Shown: positions 37,060 through 46,397, counted from the stretch's first letter. The stretch is 64,000 bases of DNA from Marinobacter sp. JH2 (GCF_004353225.1 NZ_CP037934.1:2170001-2234000), one strand, 5' to 3'. The notes: a model not told the origin generated them from the letters alone. Translations and numbers: made by a program.

Positions 37060-39269
37060 TAGCTTTTCACGCTTCCTGTGTCTGTCGCGGGTTCAAGTTG
37101 TTGGAGGCCGTGCAGGACCAGTTTTCGATCAAGCTTTTCCCGAAAGCCCGCCGGCTGATTCAGCCCCATCCGTTCGAGCAGTGCATGGTAACGATCATCG
37201 TCGTGAACGCGCATGGCCCGCCAAAGGGTCGAGAGTTTACCACGGGGCGTTGCTGTTGAGGCCTTAAGCGACTTAAGGGCTTTCCCCAACGCCAGTTCTT
37301 CATCGGTAAAATCCCGCCCAAACGGGAAGGCCGGGAACCAGTCTCCGTCCCCCGCCGCAGCCAGAGTGTCGCGCACCTGCTTCGGAGTATTGTTTGCCCA
37401 TTCCTTTGGCAGCTTAAAAGCCGCACGCACTTTGCCGGCTTGCTTTGCTTGTTTGAGCAAGGGTTCCTGGAAGCGGGAATCCGCGATGCGGATCAAACTC
37501 AGGAACACATCCTCATCCGATCTCCCACGAAGATCGGCTATGCCGTATTCAGTGATCACGATATCCCGGAGGTGCCGTGGGATGGTGCAATGCGGGTAGT
37601 TGAAGACAATATTGGAGACCGCCTCACCTCTCGAGCTCCGTGACGCCCGAAGTGCAATAATCGATCTGGCGCCGGGCAACTCGTGAGCCATGGCAACAAA
37701 ATTGTACTGACCACCAACACCACTAACGACCCGGCCATCCGCCAACCCATCGGATACCGCCGCACCATTCAAGGTATACATCATCGTGGTATTGATAAAC
37801 CGGCCGTGTACCCGCTGTGCCGCTTTCTTTTTCTGATCACCATAGCGGTGATCGTATAAGTGGTTAATGAAATTCACACTGGTCATGCAAATTTTTTCAC
37901 GCTGCTCGTCCGGCAAGTTTCTGAGTTCTTGATAAAACTTTTCCGGCCCCACGAAGAAGCCACCGTGCATCACTACGCCACCCGTGAGTTTCTCTCCTAG
38001 CCCCATAGCCTGCAATCGATCTCGGGTTTCCGGATCATCCAAATCGGCAGCAACCGATGTGTCGTTATCCAACCGTAACCGCCCCCCCTTGAGCTCAACC
38101 GAGTTCTTCACAATGCCATGATCACTCAACCACTGCAGATCCCGGTTTCGTAAGGGCGAGTCAATCAGGCCTTCCACTCGCAGCACATCCAGCATTTCCA
38201 GGGTGGGCTTCTCTGAAATTTTGGCTTCGTTAATCAGGCATTGAAGAGCTTCGTGCTCAAACACTTCGCGCTTGAGGATGCCCTCTTGTAGCAGGTACAA
38301 AAACCCATCCACCATCATTTCACTGCAACCGTACAAGCCCGCTTTAAAAGGCCCGTTGCCGCCATAGTCACGAACAACCGGGAATCGTTCGGCCACACGA
38401 GCATGCCGATAGACAGACTTCCAAGCATCATTGTGTTTGTGACGAGCGATGGCACTGTGGACCAGAGCCACACCCAACGAACCGATGCCCACTTGCAGTG
38501 TGCCGCCATCCTTAAGCAGGCAGCTGGCGTAAAAACCTATCATGTGATCAGCGGGACTAACCGCCATCTGCGGAGCAGAAAACAGAGGGTAATCCGTTTC
38601 GGCGGCCGAAAGGATGACATCGAACTGATTGTCCTCAACCATTGAGTCGCGACCAAACCAAGGCAACTGCGGGTTTTGCTCCGCCACCATGGCGACCGGC
38701 ACACCCTCAGCCTCGCGCTGACGTAACAAAGGTAAAATATCGAGGGAGAGATCTGGATTACAGCTGAAGCTCATTTTGCCGGGCTGTCCATGAGGCTCTC
38801 CCGGTGCCATCAATTGCCCAACCACATTGACACCCTGAGCCATCAGGTCCCGAACCGCATGGGTATAGTTAGTGCAGATATAGTTACGCTGCTGGCTGGA
38901 ATTCTTCAGGTAGCTGCCCGCCTTAAAAAAGAATTCGGACACTTTTACGTTATCGGGAAGCTGGTTATTTACCACATCCCGGGCATAGACAAGTTCCGGA
39001 ACCGAACCATAGAGGCGCTGGGCAAACGGCTCCAAAAATCGCCGCTCCAGCGATGAGTTGCCTTTAGGGGCCAGCAACGAGAGGGCCGTTACAATGTGCA
39101 AACGGATCTCAGGGTCTTCTTTCGCCCGCTCGTAAAGGGCATTGGCAAAACGTATCGGCTTGCCCAACCCCAGCGGCAGGCCCAGAGTGATATCCTTTCC
39201 AACCCGCGCTATTACTTGATCAACGCAGGCCTCTGCATCGCTTAAGTAGACTGTATTCTGCCCTGTCAT
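37059..39269 (-). CDS. Acetyl-CoA hydrolase/transferase family protein, long form
   Basis: A CoA-transferase superfamily protein of about 736 residues. The N-terminal half has GLPLGLGKPIRFANALY, the middle GGTLQVGIGSLGVAL, and the C-terminal acetyl-CoA hydrolase domain includes GVGGQYNFVAMAHELPGARSI and VITEYGIADLRGRSDEDV. Classical acetyl-CoA hydrolases are about 500 aa; this one carries about 200 extra residues, including an insert around 320-440 and a C-terminal tail. ATG 39269 has GAGGG five bases upstream. Likely substrates are short acyl-CoAs with acetate or succinate; not determinable here. Confidence 0.85.
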   Translation of the reverse strand: MTGQNTVYLSDAEACVDQVIARVGKDITLGLPLGLGKPIRFANALYERAKEDPEIRLHIVTALSLLAPKGNSSLERRFLEPFAQRLYGSVPELVYARDVVNNQLPDNVKVSEFFFKAGSYLKNSSQQRNYICTNYTHAVRDLMAQGVNVVGQLMAPGEPHGQPGKMSFSCNPDLSLDILPLLRQREAEGVPVAMVAEQNPQLPWFGRDSMVEDNQFDVILSAAETDYPLFSAPQMAVSPADHMIGFYASCLLKDGGTLQVGIGSLGVALVHSAIARHKHNDAWKSVYRHARVAERFPVVRDYGGNGPFKAGLYGCSEMMVDGFLYLLQEGILKREVFEHEALQCLINEAKISEKPTLEMLDVLRVEGLIDSPLRNRDLQWLSDHGIVKNSVELKGGRLRLDNDTSVAADLDDPETRDRLQAMGLGEKLTGGVVMHGGFFVGPEKFYQELRNLPDEQREKICMTSVNFINHLYDHRYGDQKKKAAQRVHGRFINTTMMYTLNGAAVSDGLADGRVVSGVGGQYNFVAMAHELPGARSIIALRASRSSRGEAVSNIVFNYPHCTIPRHLRDIVITEYGIADLRGRSDEDVFLSLIRIADSRFQEPLLKQAKQAGKVRAAFKLPKEWANNTPKQVRDTLAAAGDGDWFPAFPFGRDFTDEELALGKALKSLKASTATPRGKLSTLWRAMRVHDDDRYHALLERMGLNQPAGFREKLDRKLVLHGLQQLEPATDTGSVKS

Positions 39270-39421
39270 CGTAACCCTCATCATTCCGGAATGAGCCGTG
39301 ACTATGATAATCACACGGTAGCATGCACCTGACAATGAGGTAGATCACGAGTCGTGGCAAGATAAGCGCATCAAGGTTTTCGAAAGGCGGGTTTAGATTG
39401 GCGGTAAGGCGGGGTGGTGTG

Positions 39422-39775
39422 TCAGAACATCCAACGCAAGTTAAGGCATGCCCCTTCATTCAGAAAAGCGATGCCGTGATCCGGTCGGGCCGGGTCCGAG
39501 GCATAGGTTTTGCGGGAGGTTTGGTCACGGTTAAAGCTCCAGCTCAACAATCTTGAGCCAATCGCGGCCAACGCATCGTCATGATCGTCCTGCTCATCAC
39601 CGGACATCCACTCCTGAAGCTCATAAATGTCTTCCACAGACATGGATTCTTCCCGTTCCGCCAGCATACGATCAAAGAGCAGTGGCTCAGACCGGGGCGG
39701 CTCTGCGGCTTCAGCGCGCGCCACGAAGGCTGCGCAATTCAAAGCCAGCAGTACAAGGAAGATGCGGATGATCAT
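39422..39775 (-). CDS. Small exported protein, unknown function
   Basis: A 117-residue protein with a clear signal peptide (IIRIFLVLLALNCAAFVARAEA). The mature part is acidic (EREESMSVEDIYELQEWMSGDEQDDHDDA) and ends LNLRWMF. The terminal aromatic residue and alternating pattern recall an outer-membrane strand end, but the protein is too short for a barrel. The ribosome site is weak. No family recognised; the gene stands alone between the hydrolase and the aldo/keto reductase. Confidence 0.6.
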   Translation of the reverse strand: MIIRIFLVLLALNCAAFVARAEAAEPPRSEPLLFDRMLAEREESMSVEDIYELQEWMSGDEQDDHDDALAAIGSRLLSWSFNRDQTSRKTYASDPARPDHGIAFLNEGACLNLRWMF

Positions 39776-39944
39776 GAGAAATAGCGTGCCTCAAACTTCA
39801 AAATACGTGCAATTGTCTATGCACTAAAGTCTAACTATTCTACTGGATAATAGTGTGAAATTGCACACAAATGCACCAACACTTAGCCCCGAATTGGTCA
39901 TTTTTTGTCAACAAATGGACGGTTTTTTTTGCGGTTTGTAACTC

Positions 39945-39971
39945 CCCGGCTTCTCATAAACCGAAGCCGGG
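39945..39971. repeat. GC-rich hairpin beyond the aldo/keto reductase gene
   Basis: CCCGGCTTC (39945-39953) and GAAGCCGGG (39963-39971) form a perfect 9-bp stem, about 40 bases past the reductase stop. On the minus strand no immediate T-run follows. Possible 3'-end stabiliser or weak terminator. The rest of 39776-40009 is AT-rich with no gene. Confidence 0.45.
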
Positions 39972-40009
39972 CAGCCAAATAGCCTTAACCAACTGACGTT
40001 ATTGTTTTT

Positions 40010-41047
40010 TTAAGGACAAGGATAAGTAAATTCGCTATGTATCTCTTCAATTGCGGAGATAATGTCGGCACTCAGGTTGATTTCGACCGACCCGATATTT
40101 TCTTTCAATTGCTCCATTGTCGTCGCGCCGATGATATTACTGGTAACAAAATCACGGCTGTTCACCCAGGCCAACGCCAATTGTGCTGGAGTCAGGCCGT
40201 GCTGCTGCGCCAATTCTGCATACGCGCGGGTCGCATCGGTCGCGTGCTCGCCGGTATACCGGGAAAAACGGTCATACAGGGTTAACCGCGCCTTTTCCGG
40301 CCACTTGCCGCCGAGATATTTCCCAGTAAGCATGCCAAATGCCAGAGGTGAATACGCCAACAGCCCTGTGGCTTCCCGATGCGCAAATTCGGCAAGCCCC
40401 GCTTCGAACGACCGGTTCAACAAGCTGTATGGATTCTGGATCGATACCGCACGCGGCCAATCGTTCTCGCGAGCGTAACGCAGGTACTCCATCACGCCCC
40501 ATGGCGTCTCATTCGACAGCCCCACATGGCGTACCTTTCCCTCTTGCACTAACTCATTCAGCGCCCCGAGCGTTTCTTCGATGGGTGTCATCGCTTCATT
40601 CGGATCGTGCTGGTACCCGAGTTTGCCAAAAAAGTTGGCGTTACGGTCAGGCCAGTGCACCTGGTACAAGTCGATGTAATCGGTCTGCAACCTTTGCAGG
40701 CTGCCTTCACAGGCCTCGCGGATTTGCGCCCGGGTCATTCGTGGACCACCGCGCATATAACCAAGACTGGGGCCAGGGCCGACCACCTTGGAGGCGATCA
40801 CCAAATCATCACGACGCCCTCTTCGGGCAAGCCAATTCCCCAAATACTGTTCGGTCAGACCTTGCGTGTCGGCCTTCGGAGGCACCGGATACATTTCAGC
40901 CGTATCGATAAAGTTAATGCCGGCGTCTACCGCATATTCCAGCTGTTCAAATGCTTCCTGCTCCGTGTTCTGCTCGCCCCACGTCATGGTGCCCAGGCAA
41001 ATCAGACTGACATCAATATCAGTATTCCCAAGTTTTCGCATTCGCAT
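40010..41047 (-). CDS. NADP(H)-dependent aldo/keto reductase, Tas-like
   Basis: A TIM-barrel oxidoreductase of about 345 residues. Asp and Tyr of the catalytic tetrad are in GINFIDTAEMYPVPP, His in DLYQVHWPD, and Lys in VIASKVVGPG. SVEINLSADI is at the C-terminal end. The start at MRMRKLGNTDIDVS (41047) has AAGGAG six bases upstream. The length and the YPVPPKADTQG segment match the Tas subfamily. Physiological substrate unknown. Confidence 0.9.
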   Translation of the reverse strand: MRMRKLGNTDIDVSLICLGTMTWGEQNTEQEAFEQLEYAVDAGINFIDTAEMYPVPPKADTQGLTEQYLGNWLARRGRRDDLVIASKVVGPGPSLGYMRGGPRMTRAQIREACEGSLQRLQTDYIDLYQVHWPDRNANFFGKLGYQHDPNEAMTPIEETLGALNELVQEGKVRHVGLSNETPWGVMEYLRYARENDWPRAVSIQNPYSLLNRSFEAGLAEFAHREATGLLAYSPLAFGMLTGKYLGGKWPEKARLTLYDRFSRYTGEHATDATRAYAELAQQHGLTPAQLALAWVNSRDFVTSNIIGATTMEQLKENIGSVEINLSADIISAIEEIHSEFTYPCP

Positions 41048-41175
41048 AAAAGGCTCCTTAGCGGCTTTCAAAAAAGGGTGAAACAAGCGTAAAAGGAATG
41101 TCACGAGGTTGTCGCAGAGTTGTCATGGCCTGCTTGCATAGTGAACACATGATAAACACTCTTGCGGGATGCACC

Positions 41176-42396
41176 GTGACTGACATCAAGCGACCAGACC
41201 GGCACAGGCGACACATTACCATTGTTTCCGAAACCTTTCCGCCGGAAATAAACGGCGTGGCCAACACGCTTCGCTACCTTTGTCAGGGGCTGATGAGCCG
41301 TGGGCACCACGTCACTGTAATTCGTCCACGACAATCCCGAGAGTCGCTAAAACCTGCCCCTAACAACCACAGCCCGCTGTTTGAACACGAACTGGTGGTG
41401 TGCGGTCTGCCGATCCCAAACTACACCGAATTTCGGTTCGGCATCACTCGCCCCAAGACGCTAGTAACTCTGTGGCAAAACCATCGCCCCAGCTGCGTCT
41501 ATATTGCCACTCAAGGTCCCCTTGGTTTGGCCGCAGTCGGGGCGGCGAAACAGCTCGATATCCCGGTGCTCTCCGGCTTCCACACCAACTTTCACAGCTA
41601 CTCCCGCTATTATCGGCTAGGTGCGTTCGAACGCTTGTTGAGCGCCTACGGCCGATGGTTTCACAACCGAACCCAACGAACCCTCGCTCCCACCCGCAGA
41701 ACCATAGCGACAGCTCAAGGTATGGGAATAGGCAATACCGCGCTGTGGAGCCGAGGGGTTGATTGCGAGCGTTTCTCACCCAAAAAACGCAGTAATTCCT
41801 TGCGACAGCAATGGGGCCTGCAAGAAAACGATCGTGCGGTCTTATATGTCGGCCGGCTGGCTCCGGAAAAGAACCTTTCTTTGGCGGTGGTTTGTTTTGA
41901 GCGAATCCGAAAGCTGTACCCCACGGCCCGGTTCATTCTGGTGGGCGATGGCCCAATGAAAGCTCATCTGGAGAAACGGCATCCGGAGTTCATCTTTTGC
42001 GGTATGCAAAAAGGGGATGATCTGGCTGAACACTACGCCTCTGGTGATCTGTTCCTGTTTCCGAGCAAAACCGACACGTTCGGCAACGTTGTTCTGGAGG
42101 CAATGGCCAGCGGCCTGGGCGTTATCGCGTTTAACGACGCAGCCGCATCGGAGCATATTCGCCACAACGAAAACGGTATGAAAGCCCCGTTGCACAACGA
42201 CGACAACTTTGTCCAGCACGCCCTGAAGCTGGCCGATCAACCCTCTCTACTCCGGAGAGTCCGCAGCAAAGCTCGTCTCGATGCGCTCGATCTCAGCTGG
42301 AACCAGCAAATAGATGTATTCGAACGCTTGGCGTTTAACTCTTACATACAGGTCTCAAGCCATGCCGACAACAAGCAAAGCTTCCCAGTTCTTTGA
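41176..42396 (+). CDS. GT4-family glycosyltransferase
   Basis: GT-B fold glycosyltransferase of about 406 residues. The N-terminal Rossmann domain opens ITIVSETFPPEINGVANTL, and HTNFHSYSRYY is typical of the alpha-mannosyl/lipid-linked GT4 group. In the C-terminal domain, YVGRLAPEKNLSLAV and PSKTDTFGNVVLEAMASG form the nucleotide-sugar site (E-x7-E pattern). A GTG at 41176 with GGGA upstream is preferred; an ATG at 41149 is possible. It overlaps the PAP2 gene by 35 bases. Likely acts on a membrane lipid. Confidence 0.86.
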   Translation: MTDIKRPDRHRRHITIVSETFPPEINGVANTLRYLCQGLMSRGHHVTVIRPRQSRESLKPAPNNHSPLFEHELVVCGLPIPNYTEFRFGITRPKTLVTLWQNHRPSCVYIATQGPLGLAAVGAAKQLDIPVLSGFHTNFHSYSRYYRLGAFERLLSAYGRWFHNRTQRTLAPTRRTIATAQGMGIGNTALWSRGVDCERFSPKKRSNSLRQQWGLQENDRAVLYVGRLAPEKNLSLAVVCFERIRKLYPTARFILVGDGPMKAHLEKRHPEFIFCGMQKGDDLAEHYASGDLFLFPSKTDTFGNVVLEAMASGLGVIAFNDAAASEHIRHNENGMKAPLHNDDNFVQHALKLADQPSLLRRVRSKARLDALDLSWNQQIDVFERLAFNSYIQVSSHADNKQSFPVL

Positions 42397-42919
42397 GCGA
42401 GCGGACCAACTCGAGTTCGCTCTGTGCCAATCAATCAATCGCGCCATACGATTCCGGCCCATCAAAAGCTATTTCCGCCTGGCGAGCTGGTTGGGTGACG
42501 GCTGGTTTTGGTACGCGCTGATCCTTGCGTTCCCCCTTATCGCACCCTCTCACGGCCAACACATGGCCCTTTTAATGGCCCTGACCGGCTTGACCTGTAC
42601 CCTGACCTACAAAGCACTGAAGCATCGGCTGATCCGGGAGCGGCCGTTCATTTCGTTTCCGGCCATTAACTGTGCCATGCCACCTCTGGATCGTTACAGC
42701 TTTCCTTCCGGGCACACCATGCACGCAGCCTGCTTTCAGGCCATGCTGTTTACCCTAGTGCCGGCAGTCGCATGGGCGGTACTGCCATTCACGCTATCGG
42801 TTGCCGCATCCCGGGTGGTTCTGGGCCTGCACTACCCCAGCGACGTTGCCGCGGGCGCATTCATTGGAGGGCTGATGGGCTGGACCTCGGTGCAGCTGTT
42901 CGCAGAACTAACCGTTTGA
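42362..42919 (+). CDS. PAP2-family membrane phosphatase
   Basis: A 185-residue integral membrane acid phosphatase. The three PAP2 motifs are present: KHRLIRERP, PSGHTMHA, and SRVVLGLHYPSD. Four to five helices. The ATG at 42362 lies inside the glycosyltransferase gene. Candidates for its substrate are phosphatidate, undecaprenyl pyrophosphate or a lipid phosphate made or used by the neighbouring transferase. Converges with dinB with no gap. Confidence 0.88.
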   Translation: MPTTSKASQFFERADQLEFALCQSINRAIRFRPIKSYFRLASWLGDGWFWYALILAFPLIAPSHGQHMALLMALTGLTCTLTYKALKHRLIRERPFISFPAINCAMPPLDRYSFPSGHTMHAACFQAMLFTLVPAVAWAVLPFTLSVAASRVVLGLHYPSDVAAGAFIGGLMGWTSVQLFAELTV

Positions 42920-43984
42920 TCAATCGAACAATCTCAACTGAGTCACCGGCGCCTCATCATTACGGAAACGAACGCCTACGCCCATCAAGCGGACCGGGCG
43001 ATCTTCGCGAGTAACCAGCTCATCTAAGAGCGGCTGATAATCGGTCGCTTCGGGTTCGGAAATCTGTTCTCTCACGCGCTCCAGCGTGTGGGTAGAGAAA
43101 TCGCTGTAACGAATTTTGACGAACAATTTATGAATGGGTTTGTCGCGGCTCTTGCGAGCAAGGCGCAAATTCAAATCTGCCACCAGTGACGGCATCACCG
43201 ATTCACACGCCGCTTTGCCGGCAAGATCCTGAGAAAATGTACGCTCCACACTGACCGACTTGGCTACCCGGGACACCACCACTGGCCGGTCATCCCGACC
43301 ATTAGCCATTTCAAACAAGCGATACCCTTGCTTGCCGAACTTGTCGATAAGCACTTCAACGCCCAGTGCTTGCATATCACCACACGTAGCGACCCCCAGA
43401 GTATGTAGCTTGCCGGCAGTGACCTGTCCTACGCCAGACAGCTTTTCGACGGCCAGCGCCTGCACGAAGTCTTTTACTTCATCCGGCGTAATCACGAACA
43501 ACCCATCGGGCTTGTGCCAATCACTGGCAATTTTGGCAAGAAATTTATTCGGGGCCACGCCTGCGGAAATGGTGATGCCCGTCTCACGTTGCACACGCTC
43601 ACGCAGGTGCCTGGCCATCAGCGTGGCACTGCCTTTGTGGTCAGTAATTTCAGACACATCCAGAAAGGCTTCATCCAACGACAGGGGCTCCACCAGATCG
43701 GTCATGTCCCGCAATATACCCATCACCTGCTGGGACACCGCTCGATACTTACTCATATTCGTCGGCACCGTCACCAGGCCCGGGCACAAACGCCGAGCCT
43801 CACTGCCGGGCATGGCCGAACGCACACCAAAAGCCCGCGCTTTATAATTACAGGTGGTCACCACGCCACGACCGCCATCACCACCAACCGCCAGCGGAAC
43901 ATCCCTCAGGGTCGGGTCGTCCCGCATCTCAACCGCTGCGTAAAAGCAATCGCAATCTACGTGGATGATCTTGCGCTGGGGCAT
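42920..43984 (-). CDS. dinB: DNA polymerase IV
   Basis: Y-family translesion polymerase. [19 protein letters not shown] holds the first catalytic Asp, and [13 protein letters not shown] the second acidic pair. The helix-hairpin-helix region is [17 protein letters not shown], followed by the little-finger domain. The beta-clamp motif is at the C-terminal end (VTQLRLFD). About 354 aa. A LexA-type box lies 24 bases upstream of the start, so SOS control is expected. Confidence 0.96.
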   Translation of the reverse strand: MPQRKIIHVDCDCFYAAVEMRDDPTLRDVPLAVGGDGGRGVVTTCNYKARAFGVRSAMPGSEARRLCPGLVTVPTNMSKYRAVSQQVMGILRDMTDLVEPLSLDEAFLDVSEITDHKGSATLMARHLRERVQRETGITISAGVAPNKFLAKIASDWHKPDGLFVITPDEVKDFVQALAVEKLSGVGQVTAGKLHTLGVATCGDMQALGVEVLIDKFGKQGYRLFEMANGRDDRPVVVSRVAKSVSVERTFSQDLAGKAACESVMPSLVADLNLRLARKSRDKPIHKLFVKIRYSDFSTHTLERVREQISEPEATDYQPLLDELVTREDRPVRLMGVGVRFRNDEAPVTQLRLFD

Positions 43985-44007
43985 AGTCCGTGGCTCAGGT
44001 TAACAAT

Positions 44008-44023
44008 CTGTACGTTTATACAG
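44008..44023 (-). promoter_or_regulatory. LexA (SOS) box upstream of dinB
   Basis: CTGTACGTTTATACAG matches the CTGT-N8-ACAG LexA consensus perfectly. It lies 24 bases upstream of the dinB ATG. Confidence 0.85.
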
Positions 44024-44097
44024 CCTTGTATCTTACGGTAACATGCCGAGAATGTCAGGAACCCTAAACTCACTCCGGCAACCTATTGCGAGGCATC

Positions 44098-44376
44098 ATG
44101 AGCAACCCTATTCCCGAGTCTGAGCGCACTGAAATCGAAGCCGCCGCTTTCAGAAGGCTGATTGAGCACCTTCGTCAAAACACCGACGTTCAGAACATTG
44201 ATCTGATGAACCTGGCTGGCTTCTGCCGCAATTGCCTGTCGAAATGGTATCGGGCCGAAGCCCAGGAACGTGGCTTCGAGCTATCCGACCCAGCAGCCCG
44301 TGAGGAAATCTACGGCATGCCTTACGAGCAGTGGAAAGAAAAATATCAGACCGGCCCCAAGCAGGATCACAAATAA
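44098..44376 (+). CDS. DUF1244 family protein
   Basis: A 92-residue small helical protein. DVQNIDLMNLAGFCRNCLSKWY, with two cysteines, and YGMPYEQWKEKYQ are the conserved DUF1244 segments. The start MSNPIPESE (44098) has a GCGAGG site. Its TAA overlaps the ATG of the next gene (TAATG). Function unknown; the cysteine pair might bind metal. Confidence 0.85.
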   Translation: MSNPIPESERTEIEAAAFRRLIEHLRQNTDVQNIDLMNLAGFCRNCLSKWYRAEAQERGFELSDPAAREEIYGMPYEQWKEKYQTGPKQDHK

Positions 44377-44738
44377 TGAACATCACCGAAGCCGTCCGCA
44401 TTCATCTGGCATCGCTCCAGGGTGGCCACGCCGATTTCGACGACACCCTCGCTCTGATCGACCAGCACTTCGAGTTTCAACCCAGCGGTTTTGATAACGG
44501 CCCGCTCCGCAACGAAGCGGGCGAGAATAGCGGTTCTTGCCGGGTATTCGCTCTTGGCCAGTACTGCAATCTGAACGAGAACGACACGCTCGCCCTGTTC
44601 GCGCAGCATTACCAACAGGTTCTGGGCGACCCGACAGGCTCCAGCCATGGTAATATTCGGCAATTCATCAGCACCGGATGGTCCGGCATTCGTTTTGACA
44701 GCCAACCACTGCGGGCCAGAGCCGAATCCACCCAGTAA
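44376..44738 (+). CDS. HopJ-family protein
   Basis: A 120-residue protein of the HopJ (PF08888-type) family: FDDTLALIDQHFEFQPSGFDNG and EAGENSGSCRVFALGQ. The name comes from a Pseudomonas syringae protein once listed as a type III effector. No secretion genes are nearby, and its linkage with DUF1244 and minCDE argues for a housekeeping role. Translationally coupled to DUF1244. Confidence 0.85.
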   Translation: MNITEAVRIHLASLQGGHADFDDTLALIDQHFEFQPSGFDNGPLRNEAGENSGSCRVFALGQYCNLNENDTLALFAQHYQQVLGDPTGSSHGNIRQFISTGWSGIRFDSQPLRARAESTQ

Positions 44739-44760
44739 CCCATCAGGGAAACGAGTCTTC

Positions 44761-45519
44761 ATGAGCGATACTGCTAACCCCGAAGTAAAACAGAGCTTCC
44801 AACTTAAAAGCGCGAACATTTCGCTAACCGCGCTGGAGCTTTATTACTTCGATGAACATGAATTCGAAGCAAACCTGCGGGACAAAATCAGCCAAGCCCC
44901 CGGTTTTTTCAAAGACATCCCTCTGGTGATCAGTCTCGAAAAATACGAAGGCCTGGACAGCGAGATCGACTTCTTCAAGATCATCGGTACCTGTCGCCGT
45001 CATAACATTCAGGTTATCGGTGTTCGGGCGGCCAACGAGAATCAACGTCGACTTGCCAAGGGTGCTTCTCTGGCGTTGATGCCTGGCGGTTCGGTTCGTG
45101 AAAGAGCAACAACTCCAGAGCCCGTCGCTGAAACCGCTGAACCGGTCCCTGAAACCCCGGCAGCAACGCTCTCACCGGAGCCGGCAATCGCTAAAATTGT
45201 CACCCAAACCGTGCGGTCCGGGCAGCAAATAAACGCACCCGAAGGCGACTTGATCATACTCGCTCCGGTCCAAGCCGGTGCCGAAGTCCTGGCGGCAGGC
45301 AATATCCACGTTTACGGCGCGCTGCGTGGCCGAGCCCTTGCGGGCATTCACGGTGCGGAGTCTGCACGAATATTTTGCCAGTCTTTAGAAGCAGAGCTTG
45401 TGTCTGTTGCCGGACACTATAAAATTCCGGAAGATCTTCAAAATAATGGCTGGAAAAGCGCTGTGCAGATCCAGCTCAAGGATGACGTGCTGGTGGTATC
45501 GCCACTGGAGAAAGGCTAG
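44761..45519 (+). CDS. minC: Septum site-determining protein MinC
   Basis: Inhibits FtsZ assembly at the poles. The N-terminal domain (about 1-110) includes LPLV-type DIPLVISLEKYEG. A Pro/Glu linker (about 120-150) is followed by the C-terminal beta-helix that binds MinD (NIHVYGALRGRALAGIHGAESARIF). The start at MSDTANPEVK (44761). About 252 aa. First of minCDE. Confidence 0.95.
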   Translation: MSDTANPEVKQSFQLKSANISLTALELYYFDEHEFEANLRDKISQAPGFFKDIPLVISLEKYEGLDSEIDFFKIIGTCRRHNIQVIGVRAANENQRRLAKGASLALMPGGSVRERATTPEPVAETAEPVPETPAATLSPEPAIAKIVTQTVRSGQQINAPEGDLIILAPVQAGAEVLAAGNIHVYGALRGRALAGIHGAESARIFCQSLEAELVSVAGHYKIPEDLQNNGWKSAVQIQLKDDVLVVSPLEKG

Positions 45520-45581
45520 TAGTGCAATAACAAACAGACGTTGAAGACATGACGAATCCACCGCGAAACAGGAATTGAATC

Positions 45582-46394
45582 TTGGCTAGAATCATTGTCG
45601 TTACCTCAGGAAAAGGCGGCGTTGGCAAAACCACCACCAGCGCTTCAATCAGCACCGGGCTTGCCAAACGGGGCTTCAAAACAGTTGTGATCGACTTCGA
45701 CGTAGGTCTGCGTAACCTAGACCTGATCATGAACTGCGAACGCCGGGTGGTGTACGATTTTGTCAACGTTATTCAGGGCGAAGCCACACTGAATCAGGCC
45801 CTGATCAAAGACAAGCGGGTCGAGACGCTGTTCATTCTTCCGGCCTCACAAACCCGCGAAAAAGAAGCTCTGACAAAAGAAGGCGTTGAAAAAGTTATCA
45901 ACGAACTTTCTGAAACCTTCGATTACATCATTTGCGACTCCCCGGCGGGTATCGAGCACGGCGCACTGATGGCGCTTTATTACGCCGATGAAGCCATTGT
46001 GGTCACTAATCCGGAGGTTTCCTCCGTTCGCGACTCCGACAGAATCCTCGGCATTATGCAGAGCAAGTCCCGCCGCGCCGAGATGGGTCAAGACCCTCTC
46101 AAAGAACACCTGCTGCTGACTCGTTACAACCCCGGCCGTGTAGAGCGCGGCGAAATGCTGTCCGTAGAAGACGTCGAAGAAATTCTGGCTATCCCCCTGC
46201 TTGGGGTTATCCCGGAAAGCCAGATTGTCTTGAACGCCTCTAACCAAGGCCTTCCCGTTATTCTTGAAGAAGAAAGCGACGCCGGACAAGCCTATGACGA
46301 TGCCGTAGCGCGACTTCTGGGCGAGGAGCGTGAACACCGCTTCATGACCGCACAGAAGAAAGGTTTCTTCTCACGGATGTTCAAGGGGGGCTAA
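45582..46394 (+). CDS. minD: Septum site-determining ATPase MinD
   Basis: Membrane-associated ParA-type ATPase. The deviant Walker A is GKGGVGKTT (with signature lysine), switch I/II VIDFDVGLRNLDLIM and CDSPAGIEHGAL. The C-terminal amphipathic targeting helix is KKGFFSRMFKGG. The start is TTG at 45582 with AGGAAT upstream. 270 aa. Confidence 0.97.
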   Translation: MARIIVVTSGKGGVGKTTTSASISTGLAKRGFKTVVIDFDVGLRNLDLIMNCERRVVYDFVNVIQGEATLNQALIKDKRVETLFILPASQTREKEALTKEGVEKVINELSETFDYIICDSPAGIEHGALMALYYADEAIVVTNPEVSSVRDSDRILGIMQSKSRRAEMGQDPLKEHLLLTRYNPGRVERGEMLSVEDVEEILAIPLLGVIPESQIVLNASNQGLPVILEEESDAGQAYDDAVARLLGEEREHRFMTAQKKGFFSRMFKGG

Positions 46395-46397
46395 GGG

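Noticed and set aside
39853..39868. GTGTGAAATTGCACAC resembling a CRP/Vfr site
   Set aside because: The half-sites have the wrong spacing for TGTGA-N6-TCACA, and no gene start lies nearby on the expected side.
44376..44738. HopJ gene as a type III effector or pathogenicity island
   Set aside because: No secretion, chaperone or hrp-type genes are present, and composition matches the flanking core genes.
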